Below are positions 25,485-33,833 of a DNA stretch of 56,537 nt, piece after piece. How positions within the stretch are numbered: the stretch's first letter is position 1; each line of letters starts with the position of its first letter. The notes beneath the pieces are model-generated. The model saw only the letters and a list, made by a program, of their open reading frames with translations, was not told where the DNA came from and did no database searches. The translations under genes were made by a program, and so were the position numbers. This DNA comes from Streptomyces africanus (GTDB lineage: Bacteria; Actinomycetota; Actinomycetes; Streptomycetales; Streptomycetaceae), in NCBI RefSeq assembly GCF_002150735.1, contig NZ_MUKA01000230.1, forward strand, positions 1 to 56,537. The letters run 5' to 3'.

Positions 25485-26345
25485 GTGCCCCTCACCACCA
25501 CCGGCGAGCTCATCACCCGCGCCGCCGCGGCCCGTTCGGCCGTCGCCTCCTTCAACGTCATCACCCTGGAACACGTCGAGGCCGTCATCGCGGGCGCCGA
25601 GTCCGTGCCCGCTCCCGTCGTGCTCCAGGTCAGTGAGAACGCGGTCAAGTTCCACGGCGGCCGGCTGTTCCCCCTCGCCCGCGCGGCCGTCGCAGCGGCG
25701 GAACGGGCGGCCGTACCCGTCGCGTTGCACCTCGACCACGTGCAGAGCGAGACCCTGCTGCACCAGGCCGCGAAGGCCGGCTTCAGCTCCGTGATGTACG
25801 ACGCGGCCCGGCTGCCCTACGCGGAGAACCTCGCCGCGACCCGGGCGGCCGCCGACTGGGCCCACGCGCAAGGGCTCTGGATCGAGGCCGAGCTGGGGCA
25901 GATCGGGGGCAAGAACGGCAGACCCCCGCTGGACGCGCACGCCCCGGGCGCGCGCACCGACCCCGACGAGGCCCGGGCCTTCGTCGCCGACTCGGGCGTG
26001 GACGCCCTGGCCGTCGCCATCGGCAGCGCCCACGCCATGACGACCCGCACCGCCACCCTCGACCACGCCCTCCTCGGGCAACTGTCGGCCGCGCTGGACG
26101 TCCCGCTCGTCCTCCATGGCTCTTCCGGCGTCCCGGACGGCGAACTCACGGCGGCGGTCGCGGGCGGCATCTCCAAGGTCAACATCGGCACGGCCCTGAA
26201 CATCGCCCTGACCGGCGCGATCCGGCAGTTCCTCGCCGACCGCCCCGATACGGTCGACCCGCGCGGCTACCTGACGGTCGCCCGGGAGGCCATGACCCGG
26301 ACGGTGGCGAGGGCCCTCCAGACGCTGGGCGCGGCTACCGCTTGA
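25485..26345 (+). CDS. Class II aldolase (fructose/tagatose-bisphosphate type)
   Basis: A 286-residue zinc-dependent aldolase of the FbaA/GatY/KbaY family. Visible are VALHLDHVQ (catalytic Asp and metal His), AELGQIGGKNG, AIGSAHAMTT (metal His) and LVLHGSSGVPDGEL (metal His), and ISKVNIGTALNIA for phosphate binding. It should split a ketose bisphosphate produced through the SIS protein. The start is GTG 25485 with TGGAGG four bases upstream. The stop overlaps the convergent methyltransferase gene by 11 bases. Confidence 0.92.
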   Translation: MPLTTTGELITRAAAARSAVASFNVITLEHVEAVIAGAESVPAPVVLQVSENAVKFHGGRLFPLARAAVAAAERAAVPVALHLDHVQSETLLHQAAKAGFSSVMYDAARLPYAENLAATRAAADWAHAQGLWIEAELGQIGGKNGRPPLDAHAPGARTDPDEARAFVADSGVDALAVAIGSAHAMTTRTATLDHALLGQLSAALDVPLVLHGSSGVPDGELTAAVAGGISKVNIGTALNIALTGAIRQFLADRPDTVDPRGYLTVAREAMTRTVARALQTLGAATA

Positions 26346-27480
26346 CGGCCTTCAGCACCACGAACTTCGGGTCGCTCGCCACCAGCCTGCTGTTGCCGAA
26401 CAGCTTCCGCAGCTTGACGTGGTAGCCCAGATGCCGGTTGCCGATCACCCACAGCTCGCCGCCCGGCCGCAGCGCACGCCGCGCCCCGGTGAACATCCGC
26501 CAGGCCGTGGCGTCCGTCGTCGCCTGGTGGGAGTGGAACGGCGGGTTGTTCAGGACCAGGTCGACACTGCCGGACGGCACACCCGCCAGCCCGTCCCCGA
26601 CCCGGAACTCGGCGTGCCCCGGCACCCCGTTCGCCTTGTACGTCGCCTCCGCCGAGGCCACGGCCTGGAACGACTCGTCCACGAACAGCACCTCGGCCGC
26701 CGGATCGGCCAGCGCCACCGCCGTCCCGACCACACCGTTGCCGCACCCCAGGTCCACCACCCGCCGGCCGCCCCCGCCGCTCGGCAGATGCTCCAGGAAG
26801 AACCGGGTGCCGATGTCGAGCCGCTCGGCGCAGAAGACACCCGCGTGGTTCACGACGGTGCGCCCCGAGACCGCTCCGATGCCGTCCGGGAGCGTGTAGG
26901 CGTACGGCCACGGACTGGCGGGCGGCTCCAGCGCGGGATCCGGCGTGCAGAAGATCAGCCGGGCCTTCTTCTCGGCGAGCGAGGTGCGGGTCGGGCCGAG
27001 GATCCGCTCGAACAGCCGCAGCGTCGAGGTGTGGATCTCCTTCACCATGCCCGTGCCCACGACGACCGTCCCCGCGTGCACCGCCGGCGCCAGCCGCAGC
27101 AACTGGTCCTCCAGCAGCGCGAGGCTCTTCGGCACCCGCACGAGGAGAACGTCGATACGGCCGGGCGGCGGATCCTGCGTGGTGAGCAGCCGGACCGCGC
27201 CGGGCTCGACATCGCGGCGCGCGAGATTGGCCCGGGTCGCCTCCTGGGTCAGGTGGGAATCCGTGATCTGCGCCGGCCGGTGCTCCGCCAGCGCCGTGAC
27301 CAGGGCACCCCAGCGGTCCCCGACGACCACGACCGTGCCCGACAGCGGGACCCCCTCCTGCGCCAGATACCTCAGCAGGTACTCGTCGGAGGCGTCCCAG
27401 GCACGCAGCCTGTCGCGCGGGTCCTCGGGGAAACGGGTCAGCGCGAGCTCGCCCCAGGGCGTCGTCATACGGTCGTTCAT
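26335..27480 (-). CDS. RlmG/RsmC-type rRNA guanine-N2 methyltransferase
   Basis: A 381-residue two-domain methyltransferase. The C-terminal catalytic half has VVDLGCGNGVVGTAVALADP (SAM motif I, near 240) and LVLNNPPFHSH (motif IV NPPF, near 313), as in enzymes that modify guanine N2 in 16S or 23S rRNA (RsmC/RlmG). The N-terminal half resembles a degenerate copy of the fold, as in those enzymes. Which rRNA position is modified cannot be told. It overlaps the aldolase tail to tail by 11 bases. Confidence 0.88.
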   Translation of the reverse strand: MNDRMTTPWGELALTRFPEDPRDRLRAWDASDEYLLRYLAQEGVPLSGTVVVVGDRWGALVTALAEHRPAQITDSHLTQEATRANLARRDVEPGAVRLLTTQDPPPGRIDVLLVRVPKSLALLEDQLLRLAPAVHAGTVVVGTGMVKEIHTSTLRLFERILGPTRTSLAEKKARLIFCTPDPALEPPASPWPYAYTLPDGIGAVSGRTVVNHAGVFCAERLDIGTRFFLEHLPSGGGGRRVVDLGCGNGVVGTAVALADPAAEVLFVDESFQAVASAEATYKANGVPGHAEFRVGDGLAGVPSGSVDLVLNNPPFHSHQATTDATAWRMFTGARRALRPGGELWVIGNRHLGYHVKLRKLFGNSRLVASDPKFVVLKAVKR

Positions 27481-27536
27481 CGTGCGTCCAGGCTAGCCGA
27501 GCCGCAGCTCAGCCCAGGTCGGGGAGGATGGGATGC

Positions 27537-28178
27537 ATGGACGGCGAACTGTTCCCCCGAGCCCGTACGCAGGTGGCGCCGGGCGCGGTGCACATGCCGG
27601 ACTGGCTGGACGCCGAACGTCAGCGGGAGCTGCTGGAGGCCTGCCGCACCTGGGCACGCCCACCGGCCGGGCTGCGCACGGTCCGCACCCCCGGCGGCGG
27701 CACCATGACCGCCCGGCAGGTCTGTCTCGGCCGGCACTGGTACCCGTACGGCTACGCCGACACGGTCGTCGACGGCGACGGCGCCCCGGTGAAACCGTTC
27801 CCCGCGTGGCTGGGCGACCTGGGCCGCCGGGCGGTCCGCGACACCCTCGGCGGACCGGCTCCGGCCTACGACATCGCCCTGATCAACTTCTACGACGCCG
27901 ACGCCCGGATGGGCATGCACCGCGACAGCGACGAGAAGTCCGACGCGCCGGTGGTGTCGCTGAGCCTCGGCGACACCTGCCTGTTCCGCTTCGGCAACAC
28001 CGAGACCCGCACCCGGCCCTGGACCGACGTCGAGCTGCGCAGCGGCGACCTGTTCGTCTTCGGCGGGCCGTCCCGGCTCGCCTACCACGGAGTCCCCCGG
28101 GTACACGGAGGCACGGCACCGCCCGGTCTCGGCCTGACCGGACGACTCAACATCACGCTCCGGGTCAGCGGCCTCTAG
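27537..28178 (+). CDS. alkB: AlkB-family 2-oxoglutarate/Fe(II) dioxygenase
   Basis: A 213-residue DNA/RNA alkylation-repair dioxygenase. The jelly-roll motifs are present: NFYDADARMGMHRDSDEKS with HxD (iron ligands), SLGDTCLFRFG, AYHGVPRV (third iron ligand) and GRLNITLRV with the arginine that holds 2-oxoglutarate. The start is ATG 27537 with GGGGAGG nine bases upstream; ATG 27528 directly follows that site and is less likely. It diverges from the rRNA methyltransferase gene. Confidence 0.92.
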   Translation: MDGELFPRARTQVAPGAVHMPDWLDAERQRELLEACRTWARPPAGLRTVRTPGGGTMTARQVCLGRHWYPYGYADTVVDGDGAPVKPFPAWLGDLGRRAVRDTLGGPAPAYDIALINFYDADARMGMHRDSDEKSDAPVVSLSLGDTCLFRFGNTETRTRPWTDVELRSGDLFVFGGPSRLAYHGVPRVHGGTAPPGLGLTGRLNITLRVSGL

Positions 28179-28217
28179 GGCGCCCCCGGCTCTGCGGATC
28201 ATGGGAGACTCGCCCTC

Positions 28218-29456
28218 ATGAGCGGGAAGGCTGACCCCCGGCCGGCGGGGGATGGGAGCACCTCGAGGACACGGCTGGACCGGGGGCGCGCAGCCCTCGG
28301 ACCCGCGCTGGAGCTCGTGCACACCGGTCGCGCGCCGACCCGGGCCGTGCTCACCGCCGAACTCGGGGTGACACGGGCGACGGCCGGAGCGGTCGCCGCC
28401 GAACTGGAGGCGCTCGGGCTGATCCGGGTCGACGCCCGGCCCGGCGCGGCAGCGGGCTCGCAGGGCCGGCCCTCGCACAAGCTGGCCGTCGCCGAGGACG
28501 GGCCCGTCGCGCTCGCCGCGCAGGTGCACGCCGACGGGTTCCGGGCCGCGCTGGTCGGGCTGGGCGGCCGGATCGTCGCCACCGCGCCGGGCTGCGAGGT
28601 CGTCGACGCCGACCCGGCGAAGGTGCTCGCCTCCGTCGTCACGGCGGGCGCCGAGCTGCTGCGGGAGACCGGGCGCCGGTGCGTGGGCGCGGGACTCGCC
28701 GTACCGTCCGCGGTCGCCGAGCCCGAGGGCCTGGCGCTCAACCCGCTGCACCTGGCCTGGCCCGCGGGCTCGCCCGTCCGGGACATCTTCGCCGAGCAGG
28801 TGCGCGCGGCCGGTCTCGACGGACCCGCGTTCGCCGCGAACGACGTCAACCTCGCCGCGCTCGCCGAGCACCGGCACGGCGCCGGACGCGGCGCCCGCGA
28901 CCTGCTGTGCGTGGCCACCGGCCACCGGGGCGTCGGCGGCGCGCTCGTCCTCGACGGCCGCCTGCACCGGGGCAGTTCGGGCCTCGCGCTGGAGGTCGGC
29001 CACCTCACCGTGCACCCCGAGGGCCGCCCCTGCCACTGCGGCAGCCGCGGCTGCCTGGACGTGGAGACCGACCCGCTGGCCTTCCTCACGGCGGCGGGCC
29101 GCGAACCCGGCCCCGAGGTGTCCCTGCTCCAGCAGTCCATCGACCTCGTCCGCCACCACTACGACGACCCCGGCGTGCGCACCGCCACCGAGACCCTCAT
29201 CGACCGGCTCGGCCTCGGACTCGCCGGACTCGTCAACATCCTCAACCCGGACCGCATCATCCTCGGCGGCCTGCACCGCACCCTCCTCGACGCCGACCCC
29301 GACCGCCTCCGCGCCGTCGTCGCCGACCGCAGCCTGTGGGGCCAGAGCGGCGGCGTCCCCATCCTGCCGTGCACCCTCGACCACAACAGCCTGGTCGGCG
29401 CCGCGGAACTGGCGTGGCAGCCGGTACTGGACGATCCGCTCGGGGCGCTCGCCTAG
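28218..29456 (+). CDS. ROK-family transcriptional regulator (NagC/XylR-like)
   Basis: A 412-residue repressor-type ROK protein. The N-terminal winged helix (residues 25-75, TRAVLTAELGVTRATAGAVA) is followed by the ROK kinase-like fold with GRGARDLLCVATGHRGVGGA, the zinc-binding HCGSRGCLDVE near 273-283, and NILNPDRIILGG. The histidine of the family HxGH-type zinc site is replaced by LEVGHLTVHPEGRPCHCG, close to normal. It probably controls a sugar operon, possibly the SIS-aldolase or the GH15 gene, but no palindromic target was identified. Confidence 0.9.
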   Translation: MSGKADPRPAGDGSTSRTRLDRGRAALGPALELVHTGRAPTRAVLTAELGVTRATAGAVAAELEALGLIRVDARPGAAAGSQGRPSHKLAVAEDGPVALAAQVHADGFRAALVGLGGRIVATAPGCEVVDADPAKVLASVVTAGAELLRETGRRCVGAGLAVPSAVAEPEGLALNPLHLAWPAGSPVRDIFAEQVRAAGLDGPAFAANDVNLAALAEHRHGAGRGARDLLCVATGHRGVGGALVLDGRLHRGSSGLALEVGHLTVHPEGRPCHCGSRGCLDVETDPLAFLTAAGREPGPEVSLLQQSIDLVRHHYDDPGVRTATETLIDRLGLGLAGLVNILNPDRIILGGLHRTLLDADPDRLRAVVADRSLWGQSGGVPILPCTLDHNSLVGAAELAWQPVLDDPLGALA

Positions 29457-29482
29457 GCGGACTGGCCCACCCTCGCGATTAT

Positions 29483-29512
29483 TTGACTGATCGTTCTGAA
29501 TACGCCTATGGT
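29483..29512 (+). promoter_or_regulatory. tetR promoter with overlapping operator
   Basis: TTGACT at 29483-29488, an 18-base spacer and TATGGT at 29507-29512. Transcription would begin near 29519-29520, at the GTG start codon, giving a leaderless message. TTGACTGATCGTT at 29483-29495 recurs as TTGACCGATTGGT in front of the MFS gene, so it is probably the regulator's own site. Confidence 0.6.
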
Positions 29513-29519
29513 CGTCGGT

Positions 29520-30104
29520 GTGGCCAGGACCAAGGAATTCGATCCGGACGCCGCACTGCAGTCGGCCCTCGAGCTGTTCTGGCGGTGCGGCTACGAAGCG
29601 ACGTCGATGAGCGACCTCGTCGAGCATCTCGGCATCGGTCGCGCCAGCATCTACGCGACCTTCGGCAGTAAGCACGAGCTGTACCTGAAGGCCTTGGACC
29701 GGTACGCCGAGATGCGCGACCCGCTTCTCCTGGCCGAGCTGTCCCAGCCGGGCCCCGCACTGCCCGCGGTGCGGGCGGTGGTGCGCCGCTTCGCCGCTGA
29801 GGCCGCATCCCCGGAAGGCCGGCTGAACGGCTGCTTCGTCACCAATACCGCAGCCGAGTTGGCCCCGCACGACCCCGCGGCGGCCCGTCGGGTCGAGATC
29901 AGCTGGGAGCACGTCGAGACCCCACTTCACTCCGCGCTCGTACGCGCCCAGGCTCAGGGTGAGCTGCCCGAGGGCCGTGATCCGCGCGCGCTGGCTCGCA
30001 TGCTGTTCGTCCTGCTGCAGGGCCTGCGCGTCGTCGGCAAGGCGTCGAACGACCCCGCCCGGGTGCGGGACGCGGCCGAGCAGGCGCTGGCCCTGCTGGA
30101 CTGA
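29520..30104 (+). CDS. TetR/AcrR-family regulator
   Basis: A 194-residue repressor. The helix-turn-helix spans about residues 10-50 (GYEATSMSDLVEHLGIGRAS, then IYATFGSKHELYLKAL). The C-terminal ligand domain resembles the AcuR/YxaF-type group (GCFVTNTAAELAPHD). It probably represses the MFS exporter gene 78 bases downstream, given a motif shared by both upstream regions. The start is GTG 29520, judged from the promoter position; ATG 29508 lies inside the -10 box. Confidence 0.88.
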   Translation: MARTKEFDPDAALQSALELFWRCGYEATSMSDLVEHLGIGRASIYATFGSKHELYLKALDRYAEMRDPLLLAELSQPGPALPAVRAVVRRFAAEAASPEGRLNGCFVTNTAAELAPHDPAAARRVEISWEHVETPLHSALVRAQAQGELPEGRDPRALARMLFVLLQGLRVVGKASNDPARVRDAAEQALALLD

Positions 30105-30150
30105 ACAGCACCCGCCGCAGCACCGGGCTTCCTTCGGCGTGCCCAAATAC

Positions 30151-30166
30151 TGAACCAATCGGTCAA
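30151..30166. promoter_or_regulatory. Putative TetR operator before the MFS gene
   Basis: TGAACCAATCGGTCAA; its reverse complement TTGACCGATTGGTTCA matches the tetR promoter element at 29483 in 10 of the first 13 bases. It lies 17 bases before the MFS start codon. Confidence 0.5.
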
Positions 30167-30182
30167 AAATCAGGGGGGGACC

Positions 30183-31529
30183 ATGACCGCCACGGACGCT
30201 GCCCGCGCTGCCGCCGTACGGCAGCGGTGCGCCTTCCTCCTCCTCGGCAGCGTCCAGACCACGCTGATCTTCACGCTTGCCTCGATCGCCGTACCCCTGC
30301 CCGCCATCGGGCGCGAATTCGGCCTGCAGCGCGCCGACTTGATCCTGCTCAGCGCCGCCTACGGATTGACCTTTGCCGGACTGCTGCTCTTCGGCGGACG
30401 CCTCGCCGACCGCTACGGCGGGCGGCGCGCCCTCACCGCGGGCCTTGTCCTCTTCGCCGCCGCTCTGGCCGTCGCCCCGCTGGCCCCCGGCATCGGGACT
30501 CTGCTCGCCGCGCGTTTCGCGCAGGGCGCGGGGGCGGCTCTGATCGCGCCCGCCGCCATGGCCGTACTGCGCGCCGCCTTGCCCTCCTCGGCCGCATACG
30601 GCAGGGCGATGGCCACCTGGGGCGGGCTTTCGGTACTCGGCGCGACCGCGGGCAACCTGCTCTCCGGCGTCATCTCGGCGCTGTCGTCCTGGCGTTGTAC
30701 CTTCGCCGTACCGCTCGTGGTGGCCCTCGCAGCCCTCGCCCTAGCGCCCCGGTTACTGCCGGGCACCACGCCGAGCCTGGGCAGGACTCTCGACCTGCCG
30801 GGTGCTCTTCTCGCCACCACCGGGATCACCCTCGCCAGTTACGGGCTCGTCGTCACCGACACCCACCCCTGGTCGTCGGCCGGCGTACTCGTGCCGCTGC
30901 TCGCCGGGGCCGCGCTGCTGGTCGGGTTCAGGTATGCCGAGCGCCGCGCCCCCGACCCACTGCTGCCGCCCCGCTTCCTGCTCGACCGGCGGCGAGGCCT
31001 CGCCCTCGCCGCCGTCGCACTGAGCGCCTGCGCAACCTCGATGACCTTCGTGGTCCTCTCGCTCCACCTCCAGCAGGTGCGCGATTGGTCACCGCTGCAG
31101 ACCTCGGCGGCGTTCGTACCGTTCGCTGTTGCGCTGATCGTCTCCGGCCGTGCGGCAGGACATCTCATCGGCCGGTACGGGGCCCGAACCGTCACAGCCG
31201 CCGGACTCGCCATCGCCGCGGCCGGGCTCGCTCTCCTCGCGCTCACCGGTACCGACACGAACATCCCGTACGGGTATGGACTGTTGCCGGGCCTCGTGCC
31301 GCTGCCGGCCGGCACGGCGGTCGCCTTCGCAGGAGCCGCCGTACTCACCACGGAAGGGGTGCCGCAGCACCAGACCGGGCTCGCGGGCGGCGTGCTGAAC
31401 ACAGCGATGGAATCCGGTCCGACGGTCCTGTTCGCGATCCTGCTCACGCTCGGCGGCGATGCCGCCTCCCTGGCCTCGACCGGGGTTGCTCTCGCCGCCG
31501 TCGCCCTCCTGATCCACCGCACCAAGTAA
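30183..31529 (+). CDS. MFS drug-exporter-type transporter
   Basis: A 448-residue major facilitator of the DHA2/EmrB-like type with about 12-14 hydrophobic segments. The loop 2-3 signature is GGRLADRYGGRRAL (near 77-90), and motif C lies around GLSVLGATAGNLLSG. The start is ATG 30183 after a GGGGGGGA ribosome site. Codon 191 is TTA (in RLLPG), so it may depend on bldA. Rare codons such as CTA and TTG are more frequent here than in its neighbours, which could mean recent acquisition. Paired with the TetR gene upstream. Confidence 0.92.
   Translation: MTATDAARAAAVRQRCAFLLLGSVQTTLIFTLASIAVPLPAIGREFGLQRADLILLSAAYGLTFAGLLLFGGRLADRYGGRRALTAGLVLFAAALAVAPLAPGIGTLLAARFAQGAGAALIAPAAMAVLRAALPSSAAYGRAMATWGGLSVLGATAGNLLSGVISALSSWRCTFAVPLVVALAALALAPRLLPGTTPSLGRTLDLPGALLATTGITLASYGLVVTDTHPWSSAGVLVPLLAGAALLVGFRYAERRAPDPLLPPRFLLDRRRGLALAAVALSACATSMTFVVLSLHLQQVRDWSPLQTSAAFVPFAVALIVSGRAAGHLIGRYGARTVTAAGLAIAAAGLALLALTGTDTNIPYGYGLLPGLVPLPAGTAVAFAGAAVLTTEGVPQHQTGLAGGVLNTAMESGPTVLFAILLTLGGDAASLASTGVALAAVALLIHRTK
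30753..30755 (+). promoter_or_regulatory. TTA codon 191 in the MFS gene
   Basis: The reading is CGG TTA CTG CCG in the phase of the ATG at 30183. It would need the bldA leucyl-tRNA. Confidence 0.8.
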
Positions 31530-31554
31530 CCCATCGCTCAAGGGAGTCATCGAA

Positions 31555-32313
31555 ATGAACCGCTTCACCGGCAAGACCGTCCTCGTCACCGGCGCGGGTT
31601 CCGGCCTCGGCCGCGCGATGGCGCTCGCATTCGCCGCCGAGGGCGCATCCGTGGTCGTCGCGGGACGCACCCCGGCTTCCCTGGAGGAGACGGCCGGTCT
31701 CATCGAGGCCGTCGGCGGCGCGGTCACCGCCGTCACCGCCGATGTCACCGACTCCGACCAGCTCCACAACCTCGTGTGCGAGAGCGTCACCCGCTTCGGC
31801 GGGCTGGACATCGCGGTCAACAACGCCGGGATACTCCGCGGCACCGTGCCCGTCGGAGAGGTGAGCGAGGAGGACTGGGACGCGGTGCTGCGGACCAATG
31901 TCACCGGGGTCTGGCTGGCCATGAAGCACGAGATCGCGCACATGAAGGAGAACGGCGGTGGGACCATCGTCAACATCTCCTCCAACCTGGGAGCACACCG
32001 GCGCATCCCCAACGCCGCCGCGTACATCGCGTCGAAGGCGGCGGTCTCCGCGCTGACCCGTGCCGCCGCACTCGACCACATCCACCAGGGCATCCGCATC
32101 AACGCGGTCAGCCCCGGTGCCTCGGCCGCTCCCATGTCGCTGCGGCCCGGCGAGACCGAGGCCGACCGTGCCCGGCGCATGAAGACGGAGAACCCGCTCG
32201 GCAGGGTCGCGGAGGCCGAAGAAGTGGCGGCCGCGGTGCTCTATCTCGCCTCGCCCGCGGCCGGTGCGGTGGTCGGCGCCGACCTGGTGATCGACAGTGG
32301 GGCCTCGGCCTGA
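31555..32313 (+). CDS. SDR-family oxidoreductase
   Basis: A 252-residue short-chain dehydrogenase/reductase. The cofactor motif is LVTGAGSGLGRAMA (residues 10-23), then NNAGILRG, and the active site IVNISSNLG with YIASKAAVS (Tyr and Lys). The Arg after strand 2 (VVAGRTPAS) suggests NADP(H). It follows the MFS gene by 25 bases and may be cotranscribed; the substrate is unknown. Confidence 0.9.
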   Translation: MNRFTGKTVLVTGAGSGLGRAMALAFAAEGASVVVAGRTPASLEETAGLIEAVGGAVTAVTADVTDSDQLHNLVCESVTRFGGLDIAVNNAGILRGTVPVGEVSEEDWDAVLRTNVTGVWLAMKHEIAHMKENGGGTIVNISSNLGAHRRIPNAAAYIASKAAVSALTRAAALDHIHQGIRINAVSPGASAAPMSLRPGETEADRARRMKTENPLGRVAEAEEVAAAVLYLASPAAGAVVGADLVIDSGASA

Positions 32314-32483
32314 CGGTCCGTGGCCTTCGACGACACCCTTCCGGACCCGAATCCGGTGCCCGACGGACATCAGGCACGGCTCGACGGGCGTGTCCGCGCC
32401 GCTTCCGGGAAGGCTGGCGCGTGAGCGGGCAGGCTGGATCGCAGGCGGCTCGCCCGCACCGTACGTACGAGGAAGTTGACGTC

Positions 32484-33374
32484 ATGACCGACAAGCTCAC
32501 CGTGAGCGTCCTGGGCACCGGCATCATGGGCGCCGCGATGGCCCGCAACCTGGCGCGCGCCGGGTACACCGTGCACGCCTGGAACCGCACCCGTGCCAAG
32601 GCCGAGCCGCTGGCCGCCGAGGGCGTGCACATCGCCGACACCCCCGCGCAGGCGGTCCGGGACACCGACGTCGTCCTGACCATGCTCTACGACGGCCCCG
32701 CCGCCCTGGACGCGATGCGGGAGGCCGCCCCGGCCCTGCGCCCGGGTGCCGCCTGGGTGCAGTCCACGACCGCCGGTGTCGAGGCCATCGGCGGCCTCGC
32801 CGCCTTCGCCCGCGAGCACGGCCTGGTCTTCTACGACGCGCCCGTGCTGGGCACCCGCCAGCCCGCCGAGGCCGGGCAGCTCACCGTGCTCGCCGCCGGC
32901 CCCGTCGAGGGCAGGGACGCGGTGACGCCCGTGTTCGACGCCGTCGGCGCCCGCACCGTGTGGGCCGGCGAGGACGGGGCGGCCGGCGGCGCCACCCGGC
33001 TGAAGCTGGTCGCCAACAGCTGGGTCCTCGCCGTGACGGCAGCCGCCGGTGAGGCCCTGGCACTGGCGAAGGCCCTCGACGTCGACCCGCGCGGTTTCCT
33101 CGACCTCATCGCCGGCGGCCCGCTCGACATGGGCTATCTGCACGCCAAGTCCGGCATGGTCCTCGAAGACCGGCTCACCCCGCCCCAGTTCGCGGTGACC
33201 ACCGCCGCCAAGGACGCCCGCCTCATCGTCGAGGCCGGTGCGGACCACGGCGTCCGCCTGGACGTGGCCGAAGCCGCCGCCGCCCGCATGGAGCGTGCCG
33301 CCGCCCAGGGCCACGGCGACGAGGACATGGTCGCCGCCTACTTCGCCAGTTTCGACGACAACCCGTCCGCCTGA
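32484..33374 (+). CDS. 3-hydroxyisobutyrate dehydrogenase-like NAD(P)-dependent oxidoreductase
   Basis: A 296-residue beta-hydroxyacid dehydrogenase family member. The Rossmann motif is VSVLGTGIMGAAMARNLARAG (cut here at VSVLGTGIMGAAMARNL, residues 7-23). The substrate loop FYDAPVLGTRQPAEAGQLTV corresponds to the family's D-P-V-S-G region with G-x-x-x-A changes, and LKLVANSWVLA contains the catalytic Lys region (usually K-x-x-N). Changes in the substrate loop suggest an imine reductase-like or unusual substrate. The start is ATG 32484 with GAGGAAG upstream. Bases 32314-32483 hold no clear gene. Confidence 0.87.
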   Translation: MTDKLTVSVLGTGIMGAAMARNLARAGYTVHAWNRTRAKAEPLAAEGVHIADTPAQAVRDTDVVLTMLYDGPAALDAMREAAPALRPGAAWVQSTTAGVEAIGGLAAFAREHGLVFYDAPVLGTRQPAEAGQLTVLAAGPVEGRDAVTPVFDAVGARTVWAGEDGAAGGATRLKLVANSWVLAVTAAAGEALALAKALDVDPRGFLDLIAGGPLDMGYLHAKSGMVLEDRLTPPQFAVTTAAKDARLIVEAGADHGVRLDVAEAAAARMERAAAQGHGDEDMVAAYFASFDDNPSA

Positions 33375-33392
33375 TCACCCGGGAGGTTCCCC

Positions 33393-33815
33393 ATGTCCAA
33401 GCCGCCGCTGCCGCCCGAGGCCGAAGCTCTGCTGAGCCGGCCCAACCCGTGCGTCATGGCCACGCTGCGCTCCGACGGCACACCGGTCTCCACCGCCACC
33501 TGGTACGCGTGGAAGGACGGCCGGGTGCTGATCAACCTCGACGCGGGCCGGGTCCGCCTGAAGCATCTGCGCCGCGACCCGCGCGTGACGCTCACCGTCC
33601 TCGCCGACGACAACTGGTACACCCACATCACCCTCATCGGCCGCGTCACCGAGATGTACGACGACGAGGACCTGGCCGACATCGACCTGCTCTCCCGGCA
33701 CTACGGGGGCAAGCCCTACCCGAACCGCGTCCGGCCCCGGGTCAGCGCCTGGATCGAGGTCGACCGCTGGCACGGATGGGGTGAGATGAAGGACAACGAC
33801 CAGGCCGCGGGCTGA
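33393..33815 (+). CDS. PPOX-class (F420-dependent type) oxidoreductase
   Basis: A 140-residue split beta-barrel flavin/deazaflavin-binding protein of the pyridoxamine-phosphate-oxidase class. The core is NPCVMATLRSDGTPVSTATW, then RVLINLDAGRVRLKHLRRDP, as in actinobacterial F420-dependent reductases. It follows the dehydrogenase gene by 18 bases in the same direction. The substrate is unknown. Confidence 0.85.
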   Translation: MSKPPLPPEAEALLSRPNPCVMATLRSDGTPVSTATWYAWKDGRVLINLDAGRVRLKHLRRDPRVTLTVLADDNWYTHITLIGRVTEMYDDEDLADIDLLSRHYGGKPYPNRVRPRVSAWIEVDRWHGWGEMKDNDQAAG

Positions 33816-33833
33816 GACCGGCGGGCCACGCCG

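Noticed and set aside
27477..30158. A 893-codon minus-strand open frame across the AlkB, ROK and TetR genes
   Set aside because: It covers three well-supported plus-strand genes and its product is low-complexity Gly/Arg/Val. Such long antisense frames are expected at this GC content.
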